Origin: Warburgia ugandensis
Taxonomy: Eukaryota > Streptophyta > Magnoliopsida > Canellales > Canellaceae
NCBI GenBank assembly: GCA_035236585.1
Contig: CP141128.1
Coordinates: forward strand, 37,926,684 to 37,990,683
DNA: 64,000 bases
Reading direction: 5' to 3'
Shown: one piece after another, positions 10,463-20,891 of the stretch
Layout: each line of letters starts with the position of its first letter
Position numbering within the stretch: position 1 is the stretch's first letter
Translations under genes and position numbers: made by a program
The notes under the pieces: model-generated
The model's database searches: none
Told to the model about the DNA's origin: nothing
What the model saw: only the letters and a program-made list of their open reading frames with translations

Positions 10463-12544
10463 TGTGAGGACTCGGGTTTCATATGATGCAAATTTCATAA
10501 AAAGGCGAGATCTCTTGCTTTAGAAATATGAAATGCAAGAAAATATTTTGTTTTGGAAAGCAATCTTTCATATAAAACCCCGAGTGTCAGAACACATTTT
10601 CAAATCATATAGCCATGGCATAGTTTTAAATCAACTCTATTCCCAAGAAAGTGTTAGTCACAGCCCCAGCTACAGAGAGTAACTACAATCAAGTAACATT
10701 CACTAAAAGATAAGGTAGGGGTTTACTTACTTGTACTTAATTTGGATGTTCTCTATCACGGGTGTATCCTGTCCTTAAGTGTTTAATTATATCTGAAAAA
10801 TATTAAGGATTGCGTGAGTATACACTATACTCAGTAGGAGTCTATCACTACTAGTTTTACAATGCATGCTATGTTTTAAACCATATGTTCTTTAAACCAT
10901 GTGCATGTTTGGACACTCATGTTCAATATCGATATTAAAAGCCATTGTCAAAATAGAATACTGATGACTTAAAGAATCGCATAATCCAAGTCAAAAGTAA
11001 CATAGATATCATAAACATATACTATGATATGCATAAGATGCTCAACTGAATCCAACTCATGGATCTATGGTCTACCATACTCATGTCATGCCATATGCAT
11101 GCAAGTAAATCCTCAAAAACATAGGGCACACTATGCCCACTACCTCAGTGCTGTGTGGTCCCCGGGTACCTATGGACTCTCGGTCATAGCCTCCACGGGG
11201 CATATGACACTTCGACGGGTGCCATGACACCTCCAGTGTAGTCCTCATTTACCACAGCAATCCGAAGTGAGGACAAGCCTTTTTGGCATGGTACCCTTTC
11301 CATCTATAGTGGTAGAGGCTGGGAGGCCACCTCGAACCTCTCGGCATAGCGCCCACGAGCTTACTAGCCCAAATCATATACTATCAAGCAGGCAAAAACC
11401 TTTTTTTTTTTCAAAACGTGTCTATGCATGTATCATGTAGATAAGAATCCTTTTTCAAAACATGTCTATGCATGTAACACATGTCTTGACAATATATGCG
11501 CAATGTATTTTTCATATGCATGCTAAGTTCATTTATGAAATCAATTCATACTAAATAGGCCATATGCATAAGGATGTAACATAAGTTTATATGATATACG
11601 CATATAGATAGAACATGTAACTTAAAAACTTAAAACATGCATTAGAAAAGCAACCATGACTCAAAACATGCATTCTCAAAGAATCATGGGTTCTTTTTAA
11701 AAGTCTAGTAGTGATAGGACACCTACCTAGTTTGATCGCGTTAGTCCCCTTGTCCTCGTACATTCTTGGACATGGTTTAGGGGAAAAAGGTTATCTTGGC
11801 CTATTTCTATAGGTTCTAGAATAGTTTACCTCACTGCTTAGGCATTAAGGGTTCATTCCCATGCCTAAGGGCGTCCTAAGGTCCCTAATTGGGCCTTGGT
11901 ATAGTCAGGTTTGCAAAGGTTTAGTGGCCCCGCACCACTATCATGGTTTAAGGGTCATGCCAGCCTTATATAGGGGCTTGATCAAGTATTTCATAATTTG
12001 GGTGTGTCCGCGTTGTCGATACGGACACAACGCCTCTTGCAATGCCTCAATAAGAGTCTTAGAACTCAAGTTATGGGTATTTTAGTGTTAAGAATACATA
12101 GAAGGACCAAAACGGGTCTTATGTCATCGCTCCCGGGTCACACCTGTGTCCTGGTCGAGCAGCGACCGGCCTGCACATGTGGTCGCACACTCCTAGGCGT
12201 CATCAGGCTCCGTGTTCCGGACCACACGAGGCGAGCGCCCGGGACACTAGCGCGTCCCACGTTTTAAATTTAATTACAATTTCAGGCCAATTCGTTTTAA
12301 ATTTAATTACAATTTTGCCCTTGAACTTCAAAGGGCCATAACTTGCTCATTTTAACTCTGTTATGGGTGATTCTGGTCTTGTTGGATTCCTTTTTCTGAG
12401 AAGCACCTAAGGGTACCATCTAAGGACCAAATTTCTTATTCTAGTTAGGATGAACAGTGAAATAACCAAAATACCCTTATCTCAGAAAGTGAACTTTTCA
12501 TTACCAACATGGGATTTCAAGGTTACAAAAATGGAGTCACTACA
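10463..12544 (-). repeat. 5' LTR of A1 (2082 bp)
   Basis: In plus orientation it begins TGTGAGGACTCGGG and ends GAGTCACTACA. Both ends match the A2 LTR (TGTGACGACCCGGG ... GAGTCATTACA). It is about 430 bp shorter than the 2510 bp A2 3' LTR. The missing part lies after the GC-rich core and includes the TATA box. At the missing segment there is a short duplication (GTTTTAAATTTAATTAC at 12261 and again at 12294). Open frames inside (for example 11024-11227 and 11861-12267, plus) have no family resemblance and are ignored. Confidence 0.85.
12003..12029. repeat. Inverted repeat in the LTR core
   Basis: TGTGTCCG and CGGACACA face each other across an 11-base loop. The same hairpin is present in the A2 5' LTR (25903-25929) and, with one mismatch, in the A2 3' LTR (19889-19915). 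Its loop is CpG-bearing in each copy. Confidence 0.6.
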
Positions 12545-12781
12545 AAATAGGTGTAAGCTCCTCATTTGTAAGCATGTGAGATCAGATCAGATTACTCAAG
12601 TGAAGAATACAGGTTCTCTTTGAGTAAGTCTTATCCCTTGAGTCTCTCATTACTTTTGTGGGTGAGTGAGTGTAACCCTAGCAAGTAAGAGTGGGGTTGG
12701 AAGGTTAACTTGTACCTAGTAAGGCAGTTGTGCACAAGTGTCGAACGGGTTTAGCAAAGGTGAAACTATGATCCTGTGACA
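12545..12781 (+). repeat. 5' LTR of element E (3' part only)
   Basis: It aligns along its whole length with 14018-14254 of the 3' LTR; both are 237 bases. Shared phrases include GTGAGTGAGTGTAACCCTAG and the CAAAGGTGAAACT block near the end. The part upstream, including the first half of the TATA box, is replaced by the end of the A1 LTR. Confidence 0.85.
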
Positions 12782-12783
12782 GT

Positions 12784-12795
12784 TGGTATCAGAGC
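12784..12795 (+). other. Primer-binding site (tRNA-Met type) of element E
   Basis: TGGTATCAGAGC begins two bases after the end of the 5' LTR (12781). It is identical to the A-family primer site but on the opposite strand, which shows that two oppositely oriented elements adjoin here. Confidence 0.9.
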
Positions 12796-12824
12796 AAGTC
12801 GACGTGAGCATTGCATAGCGAGTA

Positions 12825-13238
12825 TTGGGGAAAGATCGTGGCAACATCATGGAAATTGAGTTAGGAGTGACCACCATGCCAGCGAGGATTCAAAAGAAGT
12901 TGAGGTGGGAGAAGTCCAGAGACCCATTGTGGAAGTTGGCTTTGGATGCTCGATTTTCTACTTTGGATGTGAGGCACGGTAAGTTTGAACAAACTCTGTT
13001 TGATTGTTTGAACAAATCGAGTGCATTTGTGCCTGCCTTAAAAAGCCTCAAAGATGACATGCAAAGCATGGTTAAGGTGTTTAAGGTTGTAGACATTAAG
13101 AACATGGGTGAAGGGGAGTGCATATTAGATTGCTTTGAGTTCGTGAAAGGCAAGATGACCAGATCATATGAGGAAGTGGCTGGGTTGGAGGATATGGAGC
13201 AAGTAAAGGTATCCACAATAAGTGTGGATACAGCATAG
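12825..13238 (+). CDS. 137-aa protein of unknown function in element E
   Basis: An uninterrupted frame starts 29 bases after the primer site, where gag normally starts, and covers the first half of the internal region. The predicted protein is charged. Its central part (about residues 35-90) has regularly spaced leucine, phenylalanine and valine that could form helices or a short coiled coil. No zinc knuckle, protease, RT or integrase motif and no membrane segment is visible. By position it could be a shortened gag N-terminal region. That is inference from location, since I see no diagnostic gag motif. A second possible ATG is at 12849. It could also be a chance frame in a non-coding element. 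Confidence 0.4.
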   Translation: MGKDRGNIMEIELGVTTMPARIQKKLRWEKSRDPLWKLALDARFSTLDVRHGKFEQTLFDCLNKSSAFVPALKSLKDDMQSMVKVFKVVDIKNMGEGECILDCFEFVKGKMTRSYEEVAGLEDMEQVKVSTISVDTA

Positions 13239-13717
13239 CTAGGCTTACCAGGCTTAGGTTCTGCAAAGTTGCTTGAGTCTAAGGAGTCCCAGGAGAAAAT
13301 GATGGTCAACAAGGAAGTTAATACAACTGATGGCACAAAGGGGAGTGTGCCATAATGGAAGGACTCTATGAAGGGTGATTCCAAGCAAAGTCATGCAAGG
13401 AGCACAGTGGATGGTAGTTGCCACATTGAGGTGCACGGGGCACAACAACGAGGGGCAATAGTGCAGGGATGCTAGAGGTGTGACTACAAATAGGTGTGCA
13501 CAGGTGCACAAGTTTGCAAGGGTGCATGCAACATGGAGAAGAAAAAGAAGCTCCCCAAGGAGCATAGGCATGGTGGGATGCAAATGTGCAAGGGGAGGAA
13601 CAAGGCACAATGTCTCATAAGGATTACAAGGCAACATGGGACGTGCCAAAGGTCGAAGCTTGTGACATTGAGGGAGATGTATCGATGAGGGCATCGACAT
13701 TATCAGGTGGGGGAGAA
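13239..13717 (+). other. Non-coding internal region and polypurine tract of element E
   Basis: Between the ORF stop and the 3' LTR there is no supported plus-strand frame; the minus-strand frames here (13254-13751, 13366-13608) are antisense and composition-driven. The last bases (13707-13717, AGGTGGGGGAGAA-like) form a polypurine tract ending directly at TGTCACAG, the LTR start. This is the expected plus-strand primer. Confidence 0.7.
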
Positions 13718-14254
13718 TGTCACAGACTTGCACTGCAAGATCCATGACCAAGACCTACAGGCACTAAGTAAGGCTTATTTAGCTCATGGACTTGGCCTAA
13801 AGGACTTAGGCCCATTGTTGAAGATCCATGGAACAAGGCTTGATTCTAGAAGGCCTGGTTTTTAGAAGAGCCCTTGTAAATATCTAAAAAGATAAAAACT
13901 TAGATATTTGTAGAAACTTCTAGGGAGTGTTCTAGAATAGTCCTCAACCATTAGGTGGTTGACATATGTAATAATCCAGACCATCCATTAAGGAAGTGGA
14001 TGGAGGGGAACAACTATAAATAGGTGTAAGCCCCTCATTTTAAGTAGGTGAGATCAGATTAGATTACTCAAGTGAAGAATACAAGTTCTCTTTGAGTAAG
14101 TCTCGTCTCTTGAGTTCTCTCATTGTTTTTGTGGGTGAGTGAGTGTAACCCTAGCAAGGGAGAGTAGGAGTGGAAGAATGACTTGTGCCTAGCAAGAGAG
14201 TTGTGCACAAGTACTGCACGGGTTTAACAAAGGTGAAACTGTGACCCCATGACA
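13718..14254 (+). repeat. 3' LTR of element E (537 bp)
   Basis: It starts TGTCACAG and ends CATGACA, so has TG...CA ends. The last 237 bp match the 5' LTR remnant. A canonical TATA box lies at 14015-14022. Following sequence (14255 onward) is Tat-type gag, into which E appears to have inserted. Confidence 0.85.
14015..14022 (+). promoter_or_regulatory. TATA box of element E LTR
   Basis: TATAAATA, the plant consensus, lies 298 bases into the LTR. The equivalent box in the 5' LTR was cut by the A1 junction at 12544/12545, after the first bases of the motif. Confidence 0.6.
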
Positions 14255-15430
14255 ACTTAGCCCACTTCACTGTGAAGCATGGAGATATAGTCAAGAACAT
14301 CTTGTTACTATTAAAGTAGTTCATTAAGACCCTATCAAGGAAGGCTTTTACATGGTTTAAAAACCTAATCCCAGCAGTTCATGATTGCAAAAGGCATTCC
14401 TCACTCATGTTTATTGTATTAGGAAAAACATGAATTCCTCACTCATTTTTATAGTATTAGGCAAAACATGAACCTCACAAAGTTGTTTAATACAACCATG
14501 AAACTAAATGAGATGTGGTGGACTTTGTCTTAAGTTGGAGGAACTTGAGCCTTGTATGTCCTTAGGAACTCCTGCAAAAATAAGTGATGTAGAAATGTGA
14601 TAAAAACTTAAATATTGATGTGGCTCTATTACTATTAAATAACATGCCCAATTATAGAAAATTTCCTTAAAAGACATCCTTGTGATGTTTGGGATAAGGT
14701 TTTGTATTGTACTTGACCTTGCACTACTATTATGAGAAAGGAAGAGATAAGAGTTATGACACAACCTTCCTACAACATAGACTATGGAGTGTTAAATGAT
14801 TGCCTCTTCTTGATTCTAGCAAGGGGAGAAAAGATCCAATAATTGGAGATGCAATTAATGGCTCTCGTAAACAAAAATGGAAGTAGAGCTTCTAAAACTA
14901 GTATGTTTCGTGCATCTTCAAAGATTTTTGGAGACCAAGTGTCTAGAGTTACCTGAATTTAGGAGACTTGAGGAAACTCATAAGTTTGATGATGCACTAT
15001 ATTGACCATACCACGGGCTTATCACCCACATCCTTGAACATTGCTACGTCCTCAAATAAGATCCCAGATAGTTGATGATGGAACCTATAAGTAAAGAGGG
15101 AAAACAATCTAAAACCTCTTCTATTATGATTACCACAACTCCTCTCTCTCATCCATTTAAGGAATTTCAAATCCCTAAGATTTCAACAATCATCCTTTCC
15201 AATTGGAACCAGTCAAACTACCTCCTAAAACCATCCCTGTTTAATTCAACTACTGGTTGACTATAACATAGTCTAGGCATACCTCGACACGGAGAGCCAA
15301 ACAAGACATGGTCCACCCTCCATGAGGTAATGATTCTCCCATTAGTGGATTTGGAATTAAATTATGATTATGAGTTGGAAGAAGAAGAAGAAATTCTAAC
15401 CTAATACTATTAGTCTTCACAAATTACTAG
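14255..15430 (+). pseudogene. Decayed Tat-type Ty3/gypsy gag
   Basis: Conceptual translation in changing frames gives pieces typical of plant Tat/Ogre-lineage gag. Near 14262-14400 there is an LAHFTVKHGD block, then FIKTLSRKAFTWFKNL, which corresponds to the conserved capsid segment where a sheet of F/W/Y residues follows SL-G-A. Near 14950-15090 there is a LPEFRRLEE block and a YHGLITHILEHC block, the degenerate CxYHx4HxxxxC motif that closes these gags. Many stops and frameshifts; no usable product. The element's left part is absent because E and A1 replace it. The lineage call is from remembered family motifs, not from a search. Confidence 0.5.
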
Positions 15431-15910
15431 AAAAATGAATTTCTTCAAGGAGTAGGTGAACACAAGAGACAAAAGGCTCCTCGACAAGCATTGTGGCATG
15501 AAAGATTCCCATCATCACTTCAAAGTTGAGAATGGTTCAGCTGCTTTCCATAGAAACTTGTTACACATGACTTAAATTCTGGATTCAAGTTAGAGAATGA
15601 GAGACGAGTCTGTCTCTTAAATGAAAGAATCCAAAACAATAAGGACATCGACCCCACACTAGAAGTACCTCCTTCAATGCCATCAATCCAAAGGCCTTCT
15701 CTAGAAGCTTACATAAATTATGGATGGTAGGTCATTGTGGGTGCGTGGAACATAGAGAGAAGCTTCTTAGGGGTTCTTCTCGACCACCTCAAGCTCTCAC
15801 TTGTCCACCGTGTGTTTGTCTACTTATGTGGGATTAGGATGGACTGATATGGCTCACCCTTCTTTGATAAACTCAAATTTTTCTCCAAGAGAAAAGGCTC
15901 TATGACCTAT
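15431..15910. other. Unassigned region
   Basis: It may be further Tat-element internal sequence, as it follows the gag remnant without a visible border. No translated segment is convincing and no LTR end is evident. Confidence 0.35.
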
Positions 15911-17385
15911 TTTGATGACCCAAATTTTCTAAACTAGTTTTTCAAATACATTTTCAAATAAGCAAGGAGCCCTTGGTATTCTTCTAAATCATTTTGAAAA
16001 TCATAGATTCATGCTAGTTTTAAAAACCACTCTCCAAACCATCATATGCCATTTCAAAACTCTACATACAATAAAAATAATCACATAATCTTAAAAAAAT
16101 TCCAAGACCCACTAGTCAGAGCTCATACATCTAAATCCAATCATGATTAATATAATAAGTAACATCTAATTAGATTCTATAAACATTTAAAATAATGAAT
16201 TCTAAAGAGTGTAAACATTCTAAAAATAGCAAACATCTTCATACTTTCACTACTTACGGCTCTAAGTATTTCATTGCCTTAGCTGTGACTAGACTCTTAT
16301 TACTCACTCGCATTGTTTTTCTTTTTTCTTTTTAGGTGAGTACCACCCCTTAGTAGGAAGCTTCTAATCTAGTAAAAAACCACATTCAATAACAAATGCT
16401 TGATTTCAATAAATAATCTAAAATCAACTACAAGTGGTGAGAAATACCAAATCTCCATACCAAACAAATATTTTTTCAATCACAAAATAACAGCATCCAA
16501 CTATGTGCCTCAAGGAAATTATGATTGATACTCTTGCAAGAATGACTGACATGCCATCATAATTCCATATCAACAATCATAAAATGGTCTTGCTATTCAC
16601 ATAAAGTACTTGGCTCAACTACATTCAACCATGGATACTAGCATGGACTACACAAGTGCTCATGCAAAGAATAGGTCACAATGGATTAGTAGAAGCCTTC
16701 CCGTGATGCTTAACTATAAAAGTTGCCTTTCATCATCATCATCTGGGTGCATTTTTATGTATGGCTTATTTACACCACCTCTTAAGGGAAAATTTGACTC
16801 AATAAATCCAAAAACACGTATAGCACAAAGCATATCCATAAATCTCATATCAACAATTCATATGACTCATAGAGTATACAACTACATGCATATTTCATCT
16901 CGCTATGTACAAAAACAACAGCACCCTTGGGCTGAATTCATGATTCATCAATTCAATAAAACACGTAACTTTTCTACTTTTGAAAAATTTCTAAAAATAA
17001 ACTCTTTTTAAAAATAACATGCTTTCAGGTTTGCATCTTGTCTTCCAACAATCATGTTTTTTATGTGTGATTCATAAATAAAAAACCATATTATTCTTAC
17101 ACTCTTGAGAACATAAAAAAATTATCTTATCTTCATGGACAATTTTAGCATGTAAATCAAATCATTTAAGTACATTTCAATGTACCCAAAAATCAAAATT
17201 TAGCACATATAACATCATGTTAAAATACAATCAAAATGAGGTGTTTCATTAGTCCAAAATTTGATAAGAAAAGGCATTTTTTTCCTATTAATGAAAACCA
17301 AACAATAATAAATTTTGATAAAAAAAAATGTCTTATACAAAAAATATTTTCCTATCTAAACCATATTTTATGATATACATAGGAA
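15911..17385 (-). mobile_element. Probable decayed gypsy LTR (D)
   Basis: It opens TTGATGACCCAAATTTT, similar to the A- and C-type LTR ends (TGTGACGACC, TGTGATGACC). At about 16335-16380 it has GGTGAGTACCACCCC, then TTAGTAGGAAG and CTAGT, matching a block that the A LTRs carry as GTGAGTA...CTCAGTAGGAG...CTAGT. No coding. The frame at 16610-17011 has no recognisable features. The right limit is uncertain and is placed where the B2 LTR starts. Confidence 0.35.
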
Positions 17386-18330
17386 TATTAATATAATATC
17401 CTCATATTTAGTAGTTTTAAACTTGGAATTTCCTTAAATACCACTAAATAGGGTTTATTTCAAAGTCCAATGACTATTCAAACAAAGCCATGGATTAGCA
17501 TGTCATAAACCATGAAGTCCAAAAATTTAGAATACCAAGAGAGTGTATTTATCAACTTCAACACAGATCAAAACCAAAGGTGCATTAACCAAATGAAATC
17601 ATGCAAGAAAGGGTGTCCTTGTTAAAATACAAGGTGACAAGCTTCCATGAATGCATGCATGTGTTCCACCACCTTTAGAGAGCTTCTGAGAGAAGTTAAG
17701 TTCACATACAATGAAGGCACATGTGCATGGACAACTATGCAAAGCTCAGGACCTTATTGATAGAATATTTTCATCCACTCTCTATCTCAATTATAAAAAG
17801 AAGAGAACCGACATGAAATTAAACACATTTATACAATTGAGGACACATATACACTCCTTGTTTACATATTTTTCATTTAGAAAATATAGGAGAATAAAGG
17901 AGAGAAACTATGTAAGGGAGAGGAGCATAAACGAGATATCCATGGCCTCTTCATCCTGACTTTTGAATCATTGAAAGTTACATCATCTCTACATCAAGGC
18001 TAACTTAAAGAACCAATAAAAAAAATACCTACACTAGGGTGGACCTATGAAAATTAAGCCTACAAGGATACCAGAGTGTATGACCATTGGTGGAGATATT
18101 TTTGGTGGGCTGCCCACCATTTTTTAAGGAGGATACAAAGTGATTTATAAGGGGGATAAAAAAAAAATCTATAAGGAGAAAAAAAGGGTGGAACTTAGCT
18201 TGTCATTGGGTGGAGAAAAAAATGGTGGGTTGCGAAGAGAATCAAGGAATGTAATTTTCAAATAGATCTCAACCATCTATCCTATGCCAAGCATGATCTA
18301 AAAAGAGAAATAAAAAGAAAAGAAAGCAAC
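17386..18330 (+). mobile_element. Athila-type LTR B2, part 1 (left piece)
   Basis: It is homologous to B1 from its left edge. A CATATTTAGTAGTTTTAAAC block at 17402 parallels one at 2549, a leaf of GCATGCATGTG...CCACCACC at 17655 parallels 2867, and ACATGATCT...AAAAAGAAAGAAAG at 18290-18325 parallels 3540-3640. It is interrupted at 18330 by element A2 and resumes at 26885. The last five bases, GCAAC, are the target duplication. No coding. Confidence 0.55.
18326..18330. repeat. Target-site duplication of A2 (left)
   Basis: GCAAC directly precedes the A2 LTR end and is repeated exactly at 26880-26884 after the other LTR end. A perfect five-base duplication is the hallmark of integrase-mediated insertion. 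Confidence 0.85.
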
Positions 18331-18870
18331 TGTGACGACCCGGGTTTTATATAATGCAAATTTGATAAAAAGGTGAGATCTCTTGTTTTATAAATATGAA
18401 ATGCATGAAAATCTTTTTGTTTTGGAAAACAATCTTTTGTATAAAACCCCGAGTGTCAAAACACATTTTTCAATTATCTAGCCATGGCATAGTTTTAAAT
18501 TGAATCGATTCCCAAGAAAGTGTTAGTCACAGCCTCAGCTATAGAGAGTAACTACAATCAAGTAACATTGAAAGATAAGGTAGGGGTTTACTTACTTGCA
18601 CTTAGTCTGGGTGTCTTTTGTCACAAGCGTTCCTTGCCCTTAAGTGTTTACTTTGTGTCTGAAAAATGTTGAGGATTGGGTGAGTATATACTATACTCAG
18701 TAGGAGTCCTTCACTACTAGTTTTATAATGCATGCGATGTTTAAAATCATATGATCTTTCAAAACATGTGCATGTTTGAACACTCAAGTTCAATATGGAG
18801 ATTAAAAACCATTGTCGAATTGGAATACTAACGACTTAAAGAAATCACATAATCCAAGTTGAAAGTATCA

Positions 18871-18889
18871 TATATATATATATATATAT
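18871..18889. repeat. (TA)n microsatellite
   Basis: A run of about nine TA units lies inside the A2 3' LTR. A1 has no such run at the matching place (near 11005), so it expanded in this copy or its ancestor. Confidence 0.85.
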
Positions 18890-19421
18890 CATAACATAAT
18901 GATATGCATATGATGCTCAACTGAATCCAACTCATGGATATCTGGTATGGTATGGTCAACCAACCTCATATCATGCCATATGCGATGCAAGTAAGTCAAA
19001 CGAAACCATAGGGTCCAACTATGCCCACGACCTCGCCGCTGTGTGATCCCCGGGTACCTGAGGACACTCGGTCATAGCCTCAATGGGGCATATGACACGT
19101 CGACCTAGTGCCGTGACACCAGTATTAGCCCCATGTACCACATGCAGTCAACGTAGGGACGTTGCCCTTTTTGGGCATGGTACCCATCCACCTAATAGTG
19201 GTAGAGGCTGGAGGCCAACCCAAACCTCTCGGCATAACGCCCACGAGCTTATCAGCCCAAATCATATCAGATCAAACAAACAAAAACCTCTTTTCAAAAC
19301 CTGTCCTTTTTGGGTCCCTCACAACTGCCTACCCAGCGTCTTTTGGGCACTCCAGCATCTTTTGGTAACCCTCAAGGATACGCAATTTTTCAAGAACTCA
19401 ATGCTTCACAAATCATACAAT

Positions 19422-19497
19422 ATATGCAATTGTTTGCAAAACATATCTATACATAATGTATATGCAATTATTTGCAAAACATATCTATGCATAAAGC
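19422..19497. repeat. Two-copy 38 bp tandem repeat in LTR
   Basis: Units 19422-19459 and 19460-19497 both read ATATGCAATT...TTTGCAAAACATATCTAT and differ at a few sites. The pair is also in the A2 5' LTR (about 25434-25510). A1 has a diverged version (near 11415 and 11455). Confidence 0.8.
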
Positions 19498-20403
19498 ATT
19501 TATCATATGTATGTTGAATTAAGTCATGCTAAACAAGTTATATAACTTATACTTGAAACATGCATAAAACAATCACGGCTCTTTTAAAAAGTCTAGTAGC
19601 GATAGAGCACCTACCTGGCTAGGTCGCACTAATCCCCTTGTCCTCATATGCTCCTGAACATGTTTTAAGGGAACAAGGTTAGTTTGGCCTATTTCTATAG
19701 TTTCTAGAGTGGTTGATCTTACTACTTAGGCATTAAGGGTTCATCTCCATGCCTATGGGTCTCCTAAGGTCCTAATTGGGCCTTAGTATCATCAAGTTTA
19801 CAAAGATTTAATGCCCCGCGCCACTATCATAGTCTAAGGGTCGTACCCACCTTAGATTGGCCCTTGATAAGATATTTTAAGGTTTGGATGTGTCCGCATC
19901 GTCGACACAGACACAACGCCTTTCGCGGCGCCTCAATCGGATCCCTAGATCTCAAGTTATAGCCTTTTTAGTGCCGAGTGTACATAAAAGGGTCAAACAA
20001 AATGAGGTGGGAGCCTGGGACACTAACGTGTCCCGCGTCAGCAGCATGTGCCTCAGCGGGTACTTTTTCATTTGCGGGCGCGTCCCTCGAATGCGGACGA
20101 CACGTTTCGTTCATTGGGGAATAGGGGCGTACTCGGGACGCCCTGGTTCGACCCTGTCGAACTAGTGAAACCCAGGGATCGTCCTTGGGTCCTTTGTGAC
20201 TCTCTAGGGCTTTGTTTTGCATGACTTTACATGCAAAAACTTAGGAAAACTTAGCTTAAGACAAAGGGGAAGACGGGTTTTGAGGGATTTTAGGCATACC
20301 TGGTTTGTTGCCGGGTTTTTCTCCACGTTTCTCCTCTTGGTTGCTTCTCCAAAATGGGTTTTTCCCAAGCTTTTGGGTTGCCATTAGAGGCACTCAAGAG
20401 CTC

Positions 20404-20411
20404 TATTTATA
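20404..20411 (-). promoter_or_regulatory. TATA box of A2 3' LTR
   Basis: TATAAATA on the minus strand, in the context CTATAAATAGAGC, a strong plant-type TATA box. It lies about 430 bases inside the LTR on the element strand, and the same box is at 26446-26453 in the 5' LTR. A1 lacks this segment. Confidence 0.65.
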
Positions 20412-20840
20412 GAACTATAAGAGGGTTTTGGAGGGGGCTCCCACCGCCCTTGAATGGCGGTGGAGAAACCTCCAGAATGGCGGTGATTTCTCCTCCAAAC
20501 ACCGTTGTTCTAGAACCCTCTAGGAGGTTGAAGAAAGGGGGTGCCCGTATCAAAATGGGCCCCTGTGTTTTTCAGGCTAAATCCTTTTTTTTAATGAAAA
20601 TTACATTTTTGCCCCTGAACTTCAAAGGGCCATAACTTGCTCATTTTAACTCTGTTTTGGGTGATTTTGGTCTTGTTGGATTTCTTTTTCTGAGACGCAC
20701 CTAATGGTACCATTTTTAGGACCATATTTCTGGGTTCAGTCAGGGTGAATAGTAAAATGACCAAAATACCCTTATCTCCAAAAAGTGTACTTTTCATTGC
20801 TAACTTGGGATTTCAATGTTACAAAATTGGAGTCATTACA

Positions 20841-20853
20841 TTCTTACCCCCTT
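20841..20853 (-). other. Polypurine tract of A2
   Basis: On the minus strand AAGGGGGTAAGAA ends exactly at the LTR start TGTAATGACTCC. It lies about 40 bases after the stop of the chromodomain frame (20894-20892). Confidence 0.85.
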
Positions 20854-20891
20854 AGCGGAATTTCTCCCCCAAAATTCTACAATATATACAG

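Larger units (their letters stand above)
8673..12544 (-). mobile_element. Truncated Tekay/Del-like Ty3/gypsy element A1
   Basis: On the minus strand this reads 5' LTR (12544 to 10463), tRNA-Met-type primer site (10460-10449), gag and protease (10321 to about 8673), then stops abruptly. It is the same family as A2 (18331-26879): gag-protease and LTR are near copies. Everything after the start of the reverse-transcriptase linker is missing, including RT, RNase H, integrase, chromodomain, polypurine tract and 3' LTR. The break at about 8672 is found by comparison with A2 near 23650, where homology ends. The right edge (12544) abuts element E exactly at that element's TATA box. Confidence 0.85.
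12545..14254 (+). mobile_element. Small non-autonomous LTR retrotransposon E
   Basis: Order on the plus strand: the last 237 bp of a 5' LTR (12545-12781), a primer site (12784-12795), a 137-codon ORF (12825-13238), a non-coding stretch, a polypurine tract (13707-13717) and a complete 537 bp 3' LTR (13718-14254). The internal region is only about 0.9 kb and no protease, RT or integrase is visible, so mobility would have needed proteins from another element. The 5' LTR lost its first about 300 bp where A1 sits. I do not recognise the family; by size and structure it is like non-autonomous TRIM/TR-GAG-type elements. Confidence 0.75.
18331..20840 (-). repeat. 3' LTR of A2 (2510 bp)
   Basis: The plus strand starts TGTGACGACCCGGG and ends GGAGTCATTACA; the polypurine tract follows immediately. 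Inside are a (TA)n run (18871-18889), a 38 bp tandem pair (19422-19497), a GC-rich core with a hairpin (19889-19915) and a minus-strand TATA box (20404-20411). Frames such as 19083-19517 and 20354-20635 are LTR sequence and are not genes. Compared with the 5' LTR remnant (25350-26879), differences in a sampled 290 bases are about a dozen, nearly all transitions. Confidence 0.9.

Noticed and set aside
12890..13751. Minus-strand ORFs of 164, 165 and 80 codons, Cys/Leu/His-rich
   Set aside because: They are antisense to the ORF and 3' region of element E. The composition reflects CACA/GTG-rich DNA and no motif is visible.
19083..20165. Plus-strand ORFs of 144 and 93 codons
   Set aside because: They are wholly inside the A2 3' LTR, antisense to the element, and not kept in the A2 5' LTR or in A1.
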